A stretch of DNA of 64,000 nucleotides from the NCBI GenBank assembly GCA_009711705.1, contig VENG01000029.1:1-64000 (forward strand), read 5' to 3'. Below are positions 10,100 through 18,168 of this stretch, piece after piece. The position numbers and the translations under genes were made by a program. The DNA is from Bacillota bacterium (GTDB lineage Bacteria; Bacillota; Desulfotomaculia; Desulfotomaculales; VENG01). Position 1 is the stretch's first letter, and every line of letters starts with the position of its first letter. Below the pieces are notes generated by a model. That model saw only the letters and a program-made list of their open reading frames with translations. It was not told the DNA's origin and did not search any database.

Positions 10100-10309
10100 T
10101 CACTTCAAATTCCTTCTCGATGTTTCTCCTTTCTTATGCACCCAACTAGAAATCTCATAATTCTCCTGCAATTGTTCCGTTTTCGGTTCTAAATCGTGAG
10201 GATTTATTCCTGATGTTTTTATAGCTTCCCTTTGCAGCATCTGACTACAATGTTTACAAATATACGCGCTTGATTTTCGATATTTTATTTTTTCTGTACT
10301 GGTAGTCAT
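10100..10309 (-). CDS. Possible small zinc-finger-like protein
   Basis: A 69-residue frame with a single YICKHCSQ Cys-X2-Cys pair and a basic C-terminus. No good ribosome binding site precedes the ATG at 10309. Lies in a short gap downstream of the C45 gene pair. It might be a remnant of a larger protein. Not recognised. Confidence 0.25.
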   Translation of the reverse strand: MTTSTEKIKYRKSSAYICKHCSQMLQREAIKTSGINPHDLEPKTEQLQENYEISSWVHKKGETSRRNLK

Positions 10310-10390
10310 CGCTATCTATTTCGTACGGTCTATTGCAAAGAAAACAGATTGTCTTAATCATGGTTATCCTCCCCGATAATTCTTGTGCCT

Positions 10391-11458
10391 TTATAGCTGA
10401 TACTTTATATACTCATATTTACATGGATTACCGTAGGCGATAAGCATTGTACGGTTTTCAGGAATCATAATAAAAGAACATAATGTCTCGGAATGGAACT
10501 GAGGTGGTGTTGTTTCATCCACATGCCTGCATATTGAGTACGGGTGGTTATAATGGTCTGCCATAATTTCCATCATGATCTCCGGAGTAATTTGTCCATA
10601 ATGCTGATCAATAAGCCTACTAATTGTTTCAAACCGTTTAGGGCTGTCTGGTACAAGGTCATTAACCATATCAACCTCTTTAAACCTTTCAATAAGGTAA
10701 TGATTGGAGTGCACCAACACATCTTTTTCCGGTAGAAGTACTTGGTAATCATCTTGAATACTTTCTATTCCCACCATTTCACCGCCGGCGGAGGCTAAGT
10801 GATAATACCCAATGCCCCGGGCATTTGTACGAAGTACTCCCATGGCATCTTCAATCGTATTCTGCCTCATTGCCTTAGAGATGTAGCAGCCAACGGGAAT
10901 GTTAAATAAGTATTTTTCCTCTGCTGCCCACGTGCCGTTGGCACATATGCCAAAACCATTTGAATTGAGAGTATATTCCACTATACCCCACAGCACTAAA
11001 GAAAGCTGTTCGGAGCCGTCAGCATAAGTTATTTTAAGGAGATCCATTGGGGTTCCAGGGAACCAGTCAATATTCTGGCCGAGAAGAGTTTTTCCGTCCC
11101 TAGTTGCATTTCCGGTAACGGCAAAGGATGTGCATAAACCGGAAAGTTTACTATAATAAGCCCCTAGATCATACCCGCATTTTAGAGTGAATACTTCTTC
11201 AAAGCTTAAACTGGCGCCATCTGCCTGCCCCTTTAACATGTCAATGAGGTCTGGGTCAAATTCTTTAACGTTTGGGAGCAGCTTCATAGTATTGGCAATA
11301 ATTATTTCTTTGGTTGTGTTATTAAGGAATGATAACCCGCCAAATGTTAGCTCCATGGCTTTACTTATGTTTTGCTTACAGCCCTTTCCACACTGCAGGC
11401 CGATTTCATATGGTGTGCCCCTGCACTCCACCATTTCAAACTCCTTAGTGCTTTTCAC
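10391..11458 (-). CDS. C45-family (acyl-CoA:6-APA acyltransferase-like) hydrolase, copy 2
   Basis: A 355-residue N-terminal-nucleophile hydrolase of the C45/AAT-like family, enzymes that cut or transfer acyl groups on linear amides and usually mature by self-cleavage before a Cys. The family core is visible as LCTSFAVTG, then DGKTLLGQNIDWFPGTP, then the beta-lactam-acyltransferase-like ANGTW and VHSNHYL segments. The likely nucleophile is the Cys of SGLCTSF; the residue before it is Leu rather than the Gly of fungal AAT. Start is GTG 11458 behind GGAGGGG, which aligns with the start of the neighbouring paralogue. Tandem duplicate of 11509-12585 in the same transcript, 50 bases apart. Substrate unknown. 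Confidence 0.85.
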   Translation of the reverse strand: MKSTKEFEMVECRGTPYEIGLQCGKGCKQNISKAMELTFGGLSFLNNTTKEIIIANTMKLLPNVKEFDPDLIDMLKGQADGASLSFEEVFTLKCGYDLGAYYSKLSGLCTSFAVTGNATRDGKTLLGQNIDWFPGTPMDLLKITYADGSEQLSLVLWGIVEYTLNSNGFGICANGTWAAEEKYLFNIPVGCYISKAMRQNTIEDAMGVLRTNARGIGYYHLASAGGEMVGIESIQDDYQVLLPEKDVLVHSNHYLIERFKEVDMVNDLVPDSPKRFETISRLIDQHYGQITPEIMMEIMADHYNHPYSICRHVDETTPPQFHSETLCSFIMIPENRTMLIAYGNPCKYEYIKYQL

Positions 11459-11508
11459 AGTTGCCCCTCCTTCCTTTTTCACCCTAGCAGTATCTCTTGC
11501 GCAATCGT

Positions 11509-12585
11509 TTAATCCAGTTGATATTTTATATACTCGCATTTACATGGATTACCGTAGGCAATAAACATTATCCGGTCTTCAGGAATCATGACAAAGGATG
11601 TCAGCGTCTCAGAACTTAAAGGCTTATACTCTAGTGGTAAATTCTCACCGGGATGCCTACAGATTGAGTTTGGGAAATTCTCATGATCAGATAGGATTTC
11701 CATCATTAATTCCGGGGTAATTTTTCCGTAATGGCTGTCTATTAGTTTTCGTATTCGTTCAATACGTTGGAAACTATCAGGGATGATTTGAGAGGCCATA
11801 TCACTTTTTTTGAATCTTTCGGTGAGATAATGGTTGGAGTGAACTAAAATATCTCTATGGGGGTGTAAAATTTCCAGATCATCTTCAATGCTTTCTATGC
11901 CGACAAGATTGCCACCGGCATCAGCTAAATGGTAATACTCCAAGCCCCGAGCAACATCTTTGAGTATTTCCATGGCATCGTCCATGTTTTTCTGCCTCAT
12001 CACCTTGGGCAAATAGCAACCAAAAGGAATATTCAGGGCATATTTTTGTGGAGGGGCCCAAGTTCCATTTGCACAGACGCCAAAACCGGCGGAACTCAGG
12101 GTAACCTCGATTCCCCACAGAAAAAGTGATAACTGTTTTACACCGTTTGTATGGTGGATCTTTATCAGGTCTATCGGAGTTCCGGTATACCAATCCAAGT
12201 TCTGCCCCAGAATTGTTTTTCCGTCTTTAGTTGCCTTCCCAGTAGCAGAAAATGATGTGCATAGACTGGCTATTTGGTTGTAATGTATAAATAGTTCAAA
12301 CGCACACCTTAAAGTGAATGTCTCCTCAAAGCTTACACCAGCTCCATCCGCCTGACCTTTCAATATATCGATGAGGTAAGAATCGAAGTCTTTTACAACG
12401 GGCAGATATTTCATTGCATTTTCGATTGCATTTTCTCGGGGCACCTGGTGCACATGATTTATTAGTTTGAAACATTGCTCTAAGGAACCCAATATATTCT
12501 CTTTACCGGCTTTTCCCCATTGACATCCAATCTCGTAGGGTGTTCCACTACACTCTATTACCTTAAATTTTTTACCCTCTTTCAC
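11509..12585 (-). CDS. C45-family (acyl-CoA:6-APA acyltransferase-like) hydrolase, copy 1
   Basis: A 358-residue paralogue of the next gene with the same blocks: ECSGTPYEIGCQWGKA at the N-terminus, ASLCTSFSATG around the predicted nucleophilic Cys, DGKTILGQNLDWYTGTP, FGVCANGTWAPP, VHSNHYLTERFKKSD and a C-terminal IAYGNPCKCEY. GTG start at 12585 lies 9 nt from GGGAGGG. It follows the tetR-type gene by 4 bases, so the three genes are cotranscribed and probably controlled by the 13.2-kb operator. No signal peptide, hence cytoplasmic. The pair may hydrolyse or acylate an amide-type compound, for instance an antibiotic, signal or peptide; that is inference. Confidence 0.87.
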   Translation of the reverse strand: MKEGKKFKVIECSGTPYEIGCQWGKAGKENILGSLEQCFKLINHVHQVPRENAIENAMKYLPVVKDFDSYLIDILKGQADGAGVSFEETFTLRCAFELFIHYNQIASLCTSFSATGKATKDGKTILGQNLDWYTGTPIDLIKIHHTNGVKQLSLFLWGIEVTLSSAGFGVCANGTWAPPQKYALNIPFGCYLPKVMRQKNMDDAMEILKDVARGLEYYHLADAGGNLVGIESIEDDLEILHPHRDILVHSNHYLTERFKKSDMASQIIPDSFQRIERIRKLIDSHYGKITPELMMEILSDHENFPNSICRHPGENLPLEYKPLSSETLTSFVMIPEDRIMFIAYGNPCKCEYIKYQLD

Positions 12586-12589
12586 TGTC

Positions 12590-13183
12590 TTAATCCCTCC
12601 CCTTCAAACCGAACCAAAAATCCCTCCAGAACCCCTTAATGTACTCCTCGTTCCTCATCTCCGGAATGATCATCATCCCGTTCAGAAGTCCTTCCCTAAT
12701 GGCCCAAAACGACCAAGTCATCTTTTTGGCATCATCATTTCTAATTAGTCCCTGGCGCATTCCTTCTCGAAAGATCTCTTCCATGTTCTGCTGCACGGCG
12801 GCATTACAGTTATTTACGTGAGAGAAGAATTCTTCGTATATTTCCGGCGGTGTAAAAAGTATGATTTGATTCCAAAACGCCTGCACTTCCGGGTTTTCAA
12901 TGTAGTAAGTAATGTATTCTTCGAAAATATAGTAAAGCTTATCCTCAATCTCCATGTTTTTTGAATTGTCAACAATTCGTTCCATCAAGTTTACATACTC
13001 CCGAGCCAGTTCTTCATATACCGCGAAAAACAATTCCTCCTTTCCTTTAAAATGGGAGTAGAGGGAGGCTTTCTTAATCCCCACTCCTTTAGCAATTTCG
13101 CTCATAGTGGTGCCGTCATAGCCTTTTTTTGCAAAAAGGGAGAGTGCTATTTTTTTTACTTTTTCCTTTGTTGAATTGCTCAC
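12590..13183 (-). CDS. TetR/AcrR-family transcriptional repressor
   Basis: A 197-residue regulator. The N-terminal TetR_N helix-turn-helix is clear (ALSLFAKKGYDGTTMSEIAKG, then VGIKKASLYSHFKGKEELF), followed by an all-helical ligand/dimerisation domain with aromatic residues (YIENPEVQAFWNQIILF). I choose GTG 13183 behind AAGGAG; an upstream ATG would add a tail without homology. An 18-bp near-palindrome overlaps its own promoter, so autoregulation and control of the two downstream C45 genes are expected. The inducing ligand is unknown but may be a substrate of those enzymes. Confidence 0.93.
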   Translation of the reverse strand: MSNSTKEKVKKIALSLFAKKGYDGTTMSEIAKGVGIKKASLYSHFKGKEELFFAVYEELAREYVNLMERIVDNSKNMEIEDKLYYIFEEYITYYIENPEVQAFWNQIILFTPPEIYEEFFSHVNNCNAAVQQNMEEIFREGMRQGLIRNDDAKKMTWSFWAIREGLLNGMMIIPEMRNEEYIKGFWRDFWFGLKGRD

Positions 13184-13211
13184 GTGACATATCTCCTTAG
13201 TGTTCTCATGC

Positions 13212-13229
13212 CTACCTACCGGTTGGTAG
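13212..13229. promoter_or_regulatory. TetR operator palindrome
   Basis: CTACCTACC/GGTTGGTAG is an 18-bp inverted repeat with one mismatch per arm. The core ACCGGT flanked by TACC/GGTA is typical of TetR-family operators. It begins 5 bases downstream of the -10 box, covering the expected transcription start, so binding would block initiation. Confidence 0.75.
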
Positions 13230-13233
13230 CTAC

Positions 13234-13262
13234 ATTTTAGCATCAACCTATTTGGAAGTCAA
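13234..13262 (-). promoter_or_regulatory. Sigma-A promoter of the tetR-C45 operon
   Basis: On the minus strand TTGACT (13257-13262), a 17-bp spacer and TAAAAT (13234-13239) form a near-consensus vegetative promoter reading into the TetR gene 51 bases downstream. Confidence 0.8.
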
Positions 13263-13360
13263 TGTAAAAATTGCAGAGATTGGCGCTGGCTTTAATGTAA
13301 AGTCTATTTTTTCCTATTTTTCCCCCCAAGGCTTAAAGACCAAGATAAACACAACCACTA

Positions 13361-13762
13361 TTAATAAGGAAACCTGTAAGAAACAAGTATGTCTGGTTGT
13401 GTAGGGCCTGTAGTCGTTCCGCATTCGCTATAGCCGTAGAACCATTGACCCATGATCCCAGGAAAAAGGTCCCAAACAATATTTTGGGCAACAGTTATTA
13501 TCCACTATACAATTATCCAATTGAATTTAAAAATCCCCAGTTGGTTAACCAGGAAGAGCAGAAGACCGGTTAATAATGTACCAATTGCAGCAGGTATTAC
13601 AATGAAATCATCAGGTCCTTGTAAAATATATTCAAAGCCTTCAGGGTAATCCTGCCATGCCCAATTTGGGGTCTCCTGCTGAAGCTGGTACACCTCAACA
13701 ACAGGAATATCAGAAAGGAGACGACCCAGTTTCCATGAGCAACGGCTGCGGGGCAAGAGCAA
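13361..13762 (-). pseudogene. Membrane protein remnant with in-frame stop
   Basis: One continuous minus-strand frame interrupted by a single TAG at 13505. It includes a membrane helix (VIPAAIGTLLTGLLLFLV) followed by NQLGIFKFNWIIV, the stop, and then WIITVAQNIVWDLFPG, which looks like the natural continuation. No start with ribosome binding site is evident, so it is a fragment of an integral membrane protein I cannot name. It is probably non-functional. Confidence 0.45.
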
Positions 13763-13938
13763 AAATCGAAAAATGTTGGCACTTGGTCTGCTGCAGCCAA
13801 ATTAGTGGCATCCTTGATAATCTACAATTAGCCTCCGTTATTTTCGGTTCCCAATTCACCATCAATGAAGGAGGCTAACGACAAAAAGGATACAGAAAAG
13901 ATATATTTGTATGCTAACCTATATTTGGAGGTGAAAAA

Positions 13939-14619
13939 ATGGCTTTTAAATTTCTAATGGTTGAAGATGATGCCGAGATAAGAGAAATCATTACAGATTA
14001 CTTTATAGAAAAAAGTGGAGGGACTTTTGATATTGACTCTGCCGAGACAGGGAATGAAGGTCTGCAAAAGTGTCTTGAGAACGATTATGATTTGGTGCTT
14101 CTGGATATCATGCTGCCTGATGTTGACGGGTTTGCCATTTGCAGGGAGCTTAGAAAAAAGAGTGATGTTCCGATTGTCTTTATCACGGCTAGGCATAAGG
14201 AGAACGACAAATTGCAAGGGTACCATCTCGGGTGTGATGATTACATATCTAAACCTTTCTCGCTGGCAGAGCTTTATGCCAAGGTTACGGCTTTACTCAG
14301 ACGGTCAAAAGGCATGGTGATAAACGAATTAATGACGGCAGGCAGCATAAAAATGGATCCCTACCGTTGCACGGTTTTTGTTGATGAAGTGGAAGTAATA
14401 CTTGCACCCATGGAATTTGTTATTTTAAAAATACTTATGGAAAATCACGGCAGATTAGTGAGCCGTGAGAGCCTTTTAATACGGGTATGGGGATATGATT
14501 TTGAAGGTAATGACAGAGTGGTGGACAATCATGTGAAAAAACTGCGCAAAGCCTTAGGGGATGCTTCAATCCAAATAAAAACCGTGTTTAAAAGAGGCTA
14601 CAAAATGGAGGGGAGATAA
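13939..14619 (+). CDS. OmpR/PhoB-family response regulator
   Basis: 226 residues: receiver domain (1-120) with acidic pair EDD at 9-11, phosphoacceptor Asp56 in LLDIMLPD, Thr in FITARH and Lys in ISKPF; then a winged-helix Trans_reg_C domain (about 130-226) with ESLLIRVWGYDFEGNDRVVD and HVKKLRKALGD. The ATG follows TTGGAGGTG at ideal spacing. Its stop codon abuts the kinase start, so the pair is a single operon. The set resembles VanRS/lantibiotic-immunity-type systems of Bacillota, but no ABC transporter target is adjacent, so the regulon is unknown. Confidence 0.95.
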   Translation: MAFKFLMVEDDAEIREIITDYFIEKSGGTFDIDSAETGNEGLQKCLENDYDLVLLDIMLPDVDGFAICRELRKKSDVPIVFITARHKENDKLQGYHLGCDDYISKPFSLAELYAKVTALLRRSKGMVINELMTAGSIKMDPYRCTVFVDEVEVILAPMEFVILKILMENHGRLVSRESLLIRVWGYDFEGNDRVVDNHVKKLRKALGDASIQIKTVFKRGYKMEGR

Positions 14620-16314
14620 TTGAAAAAGAAAACAACAAAGCGTACAATCTATACCCGTATTTTTTGCGCATTTATAACCACCTACCTGGTGCTGATGATA
14701 GGCTTCAGCATATTCCTGGTATCTAAGGAAAAGAAAGTAGCAGGCTTAGAACTCCGGACACACGCTTTACAGGTCAATAATACAGTTGAAGATGTCCTGC
14801 AAGATCATATTGACAGTAATAGTCAAATTACGGGCTTTTCCAAAGCAAAAAAGGAATTCGTCACTAAGTCATCTTTTTTTAACTATTTAGATACGGAAGT
14901 AGCAATATTTACAGGTAATTACAACCTGATTTTTAATACGAACGATTACTGGTTATGCAGCTATACAGAGCGTAGGGAAGGAAGCAAAAATTATACTGGA
15001 TATGGATATTTAAACCCCAAGGACTGGTTTAACGAGAGAGAAATAACAGAACTTGAAAATTACTTAAATGCCAATCCAAAGGCCAAAAAACAGGGAGATC
15101 TTTCTGGATATTTAGTTGAGTTGAAAGGATTTTGGGTTGATAATGAAATGATTATTCCTGATAAAATAAATGTTGTTGAAATGTATGCCAAAAGCATTGA
15201 TGAAAACGGCAATGTAAAGTCAAGCAGTGGGGTACATTCAGATGATATTGTCTATGTTTCAGGCTATCAAAATACCAAAGGCTTACCCTATTTTGAACAT
15301 GGAAATATCCGGCACGATAATAAGGGTTATCATAATAGTGAAAAACAAAGCAAACTGCGTCAGATGGTAATGGATCAAGAAAAATTAAAAGAAGCTGTGA
15401 AACAGTTGGGTAATGTTTCCAGCGAAAGGGTAGGTTTGTTAACCTATCGATATTACTTGCCTCTACCTTACCGGAATGCGGTGGAAGTGACGGACGATCA
15501 AAACTATTCCAGTGAATTTTGGATAGTTCTTGCCCGCGAAGTTAATTTATTGGACAAATGTGCCTCTACTTTGGCTTTTGTGTGGGTCAGCTGCTTGTTA
15601 ACATTTGCTGTCGTAGCCTTTACACTTGCAAAACAAACCTATAAAACTTATCAAAAGCGAGAGGAGCTGGAAAGACAGCGTCAAGAAACGACGAATGCCC
15701 TAGCCCATGATTTAAAAACCCCTTTGAGCATTATTTCAGGGTTTGCCCAAAACCTTATGGAAAATGTCCATACGGAAAAAAGGGAGCACTATACAGAGAG
15801 TATTCAAGCCAATGTAAACCGTATGGATAAGATAATCCGTGAAATGCTTGAGTTATCTAGGTTAGAATCTGATTCATTTCCGATAAAATATGAGGATGTA
15901 TCCCTTAGAGAAGTGGGTACAGAAGTCATTAATCGTTACACTCAGGCTTGTGTTGAAAAATCCATTGTGACGTATCTGGAAGACGATGCAGCTATAAAGG
16001 CTGATAAATCTTTGATTGCCAGAGTTATTGATAACTTTTTTATAAACGCGCTTGATAATACGCCTAAGGGGGGTACAATACGGATGAAAATTTTTGACAA
16101 TAAATTTGAAATATATAATAGCGGCAGCCATATTCCTGAAGAGAAGATAAACGAAATATGGCAACCTTATAAAAAGGCTTATGCATCACGCAGTAATACC
16201 AAAGGAACAGGCCTTGGACTTTCCATTTCCCGTACCGTTATGGAATTACATCAATTTTCGTATGGTGCTAAGAATGTTGATGATGGTGTGGTATTTTGGT
16301 TTAAATTTGCTTAA
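14620..16314 (+). CDS. Membrane sensor histidine kinase
   Basis: A 564-residue partner of the preceding regulator. Membrane helix 1 at about 14-34, a large extracytoplasmic sensor region (about 35-310), helix 2 at about 312-332, then directly HisKA with His363 in ALAHDLKTPLS, and a HATPase domain with N box DNFFINALDNT, and G2 GTGLGLSIS. No clear HAMP domain lies between helix 2 and HisKA, only a short coiled coil rich in Glu, Arg and Gln. Translation appears to start at a TTG right after the regulator stop, with GGGGAG upstream. The extracellular domain has no obvious family; it is rich in Tyr, Asn and Lys. Confidence 0.93.
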   Translation: MKKKTTKRTIYTRIFCAFITTYLVLMIGFSIFLVSKEKKVAGLELRTHALQVNNTVEDVLQDHIDSNSQITGFSKAKKEFVTKSSFFNYLDTEVAIFTGNYNLIFNTNDYWLCSYTERREGSKNYTGYGYLNPKDWFNEREITELENYLNANPKAKKQGDLSGYLVELKGFWVDNEMIIPDKINVVEMYAKSIDENGNVKSSSGVHSDDIVYVSGYQNTKGLPYFEHGNIRHDNKGYHNSEKQSKLRQMVMDQEKLKEAVKQLGNVSSERVGLLTYRYYLPLPYRNAVEVTDDQNYSSEFWIVLAREVNLLDKCASTLAFVWVSCLLTFAVVAFTLAKQTYKTYQKREELERQRQETTNALAHDLKTPLSIISGFAQNLMENVHTEKREHYTESIQANVNRMDKIIREMLELSRLESDSFPIKYEDVSLREVGTEVINRYTQACVEKSIVTYLEDDAAIKADKSLIARVIDNFFINALDNTPKGGTIRMKIFDNKFEIYNSGSHIPEEKINEIWQPYKKAYASRSNTKGTGLGLSISRTVMELHQFSYGAKNVDDGVVFWFKFA

Positions 16315-16706
16315 AAGTTTTCTGGGAATTTCGGCAATCGTTATGGTGAATGGAGAGCCACCGTTCCGTTCTTTTAATCATCCTTCCGGACATGCAGAGA
16401 CATACTATTAAAAAAAATATGGCATTGTTCCCATCTAAATGCCTGTTCAAGGGCTGATGGATAGTGCCGCCTTGTGGACAACCCTCCGCTTCACTACAGG
16501 TTGATACACAAGGCTTGGACAAAAAAATGTTGCCCACACTCTCCACAGCCACGGTAGCTGGTTAAAGCTTTATCTTGACTACAATAAAAACATATTGCTC
16601 CAGCTAAACACATCAAAACTTGGTGTGTTTAATTTCAGAAATGGTGGCTCTATTATTCCGGACAAGTACGTGGCAGTCAGTTTAAGGTCGAGGAAACTCG
16701 CAGCTT
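16315..16706. other. Intergenic stretch, no supported gene
   Basis: Short frames on both strands have no ribosome binding site or family signal. I see no hairpin-plus-T terminator directly after the kinase gene. The segment around 16440-16560 is Cys-rich in one minus frame and may be leftover coding DNA, but nothing can be named. Confidence 0.4.
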
Positions 16707-17094
16707 TTGCCTCATAATAAATTATTTATCGATACCGGCGCGTTTATTGCCATCATGGATAAAAATGACTCTTTTCACCAGGAAGCCCGGTCATTTTATA
16801 CAAGCTTAAAGCGCGATACAAAGATAATAACCAGTATGCTAGTTATTTCGGAAACCTTCACATGGTTAAGGTATCGCACCAATCACAAGTTGGACACCCA
16901 CTTTCTTAATACTATTGATAAAGCAGAAAAAGCTGGGTTGTTAATGATAATCCTCCCGGATGAGGATCTTAAAAATAAGACCCATGCTGTTTTATCAAGA
17001 TCAAGATTTGTCTTATACCGATGCAACAAGTTTTGTAATTTTGGAAACACTGGATATCGAGGACGTATTCGGATTTGATTCACACTTTATATAA
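16707..17094 (+). pseudogene. PIN-domain RNase (VapC-like), frameshifted
   Basis: The N-terminal part has the PIN-fold start LFIDTGAFIAIMDKNDSFH, where the first catalytic Asp lies, and the conserved Glu in ISETFTWLR. Near 16995 the frame shifts. After the shift another frame reads DLSYTDATSFVILETL and GFDSHF, which is the typical acidic end of PIN domains. One base gained or two lost in the repeated TCAAGATCAAG segment explains it. Proteins of this group cleave RNA and are often toxins, but no antitoxin gene is visible upstream. The start is a TTG with weak AGGA, so it may also be 5'-damaged. Confidence 0.75.
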
Positions 17095-17183
17095 TTAACC
17101 GAACTTTGTGGCCTACTGTGGCCAAATAAACGTACAAATATATATGGGAAAATTCATTTACCAAACCACAAGAAGTACGCAGT

Positions 17184-17219
17184 CTGGAGTAGATTAGCAA
17201 TAGTCTACTCCAGATTTTT
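17184..17219 (+). terminator. Intrinsic terminator
   Basis: CTGGAGTAGA (17184-17193) pairs perfectly with TCTACTCCAG (17204-17213), 10 bp, followed by ATTTTTATT. Placed after the PIN gene and before the lipoprotein gene. Confidence 0.85.
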
Positions 17220-17403
17220 ATTAGGCAAAGGGCTTGTTACACACAACAGACAGAATGTTCATTAACTCATATTTCTTTGCTATAGACACTAAAACTGCTA
17301 GGGTACATTATATTGTTTCCAGTTTTTAAAAATGGTGGAACCTTTTTATAATTGCTTATCGTCAATACATTTAGAAGAGAACTTCTAAAGAGAGGTTTTG
17401 GGT

Positions 17404-17889
17404 ATGAGAAAAAACATAATTCTTTTTATTATTTTTACTCTAATCGTTGCGGGATGTAGCGTAACACCCTCAAATTTACAACCAAAATCAATATCTACTC
17501 AAGGCGTAACCGGTACGAGTGGAAAATATAACCCCAACAAGTCAATAACCTACAATAAACTTTATTCCGACCTAAAAGATGAGTTGCTTTATGCACGAAT
17601 AACCACTGGTGACGATTCAACAAAACGCAAAACTGTTAGCTTAATAAAAGACAAGGAACATTTAGTTCAAATAGTTCGAGAATTTGATAAATTAAAATCT
17701 TCTTTGCCTCAGAAAGCATACCACCTTGACCCTAAAAAACAAACTTATTATGTTGTTACAATGTGGAGAGAAGGAACTTCTGTTAGTTATGTTATACTAG
17801 ATTATCAATCAGATTTTTATTACCGGGAAAAAACCAATTTAGTTATCAGAAAAATTCCAGATAAATTAGTTAAACTTTTAGGGTTTTAA
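17404..17889 (+). CDS. Putative small lipoprotein
   Basis: A 161-residue protein starting MRKNIILFIIFTLIVAGCS: short basic n-region, hydrophobic core and a lipobox (IVAGC) whose Cys17 would be lipidated and anchor it to the outer face of the membrane. The mature part is hydrophilic with no domain I know (ends LVIRKIPDKLVKLLGF). I choose ATG 17404, preceded by AGAGAGG; an in-frame TTG lies two codons earlier. Isolated gene between a terminator and a long intergenic region. Several other small lipoproteins or anchored proteins lie at 57-61 kb. Function unknown. Confidence 0.8.
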   Translation: MRKNIILFIIFTLIVAGCSVTPSNLQPKSISTQGVTGTSGKYNPNKSITYNKLYSDLKDELLYARITTGDDSTKRKTVSLIKDKEHLVQIVREFDKLKSSLPQKAYHLDPKKQTYYVVTMWREGTSVSYVILDYQSDFYYREKTNLVIRKIPDKLVKLLGF

Positions 17890-18168
17890 GTAGGGATTTC
17901 ATTTTACATACTCAACTTACAACCGTGAATTGAGGTATAGTCTTGCTGCACATTATACCTATATTGCGTAGTAATGTAGAGTCTTTTCTTCCAGGTATTG
18001 CACATTATATACGTGGGCTGCATAACTACTGGCTCATATTATTCAATCACTCCCATAAAAAGAAAAAGTTTTGAGCGTAAACCCAAAGTAAAAATTAACC
18101 CTTTTCCTCGTTAAACTGTAATGCAATTCGGCCCCAGCCCAACAGGTATTGAAAACCAATCCTATACC

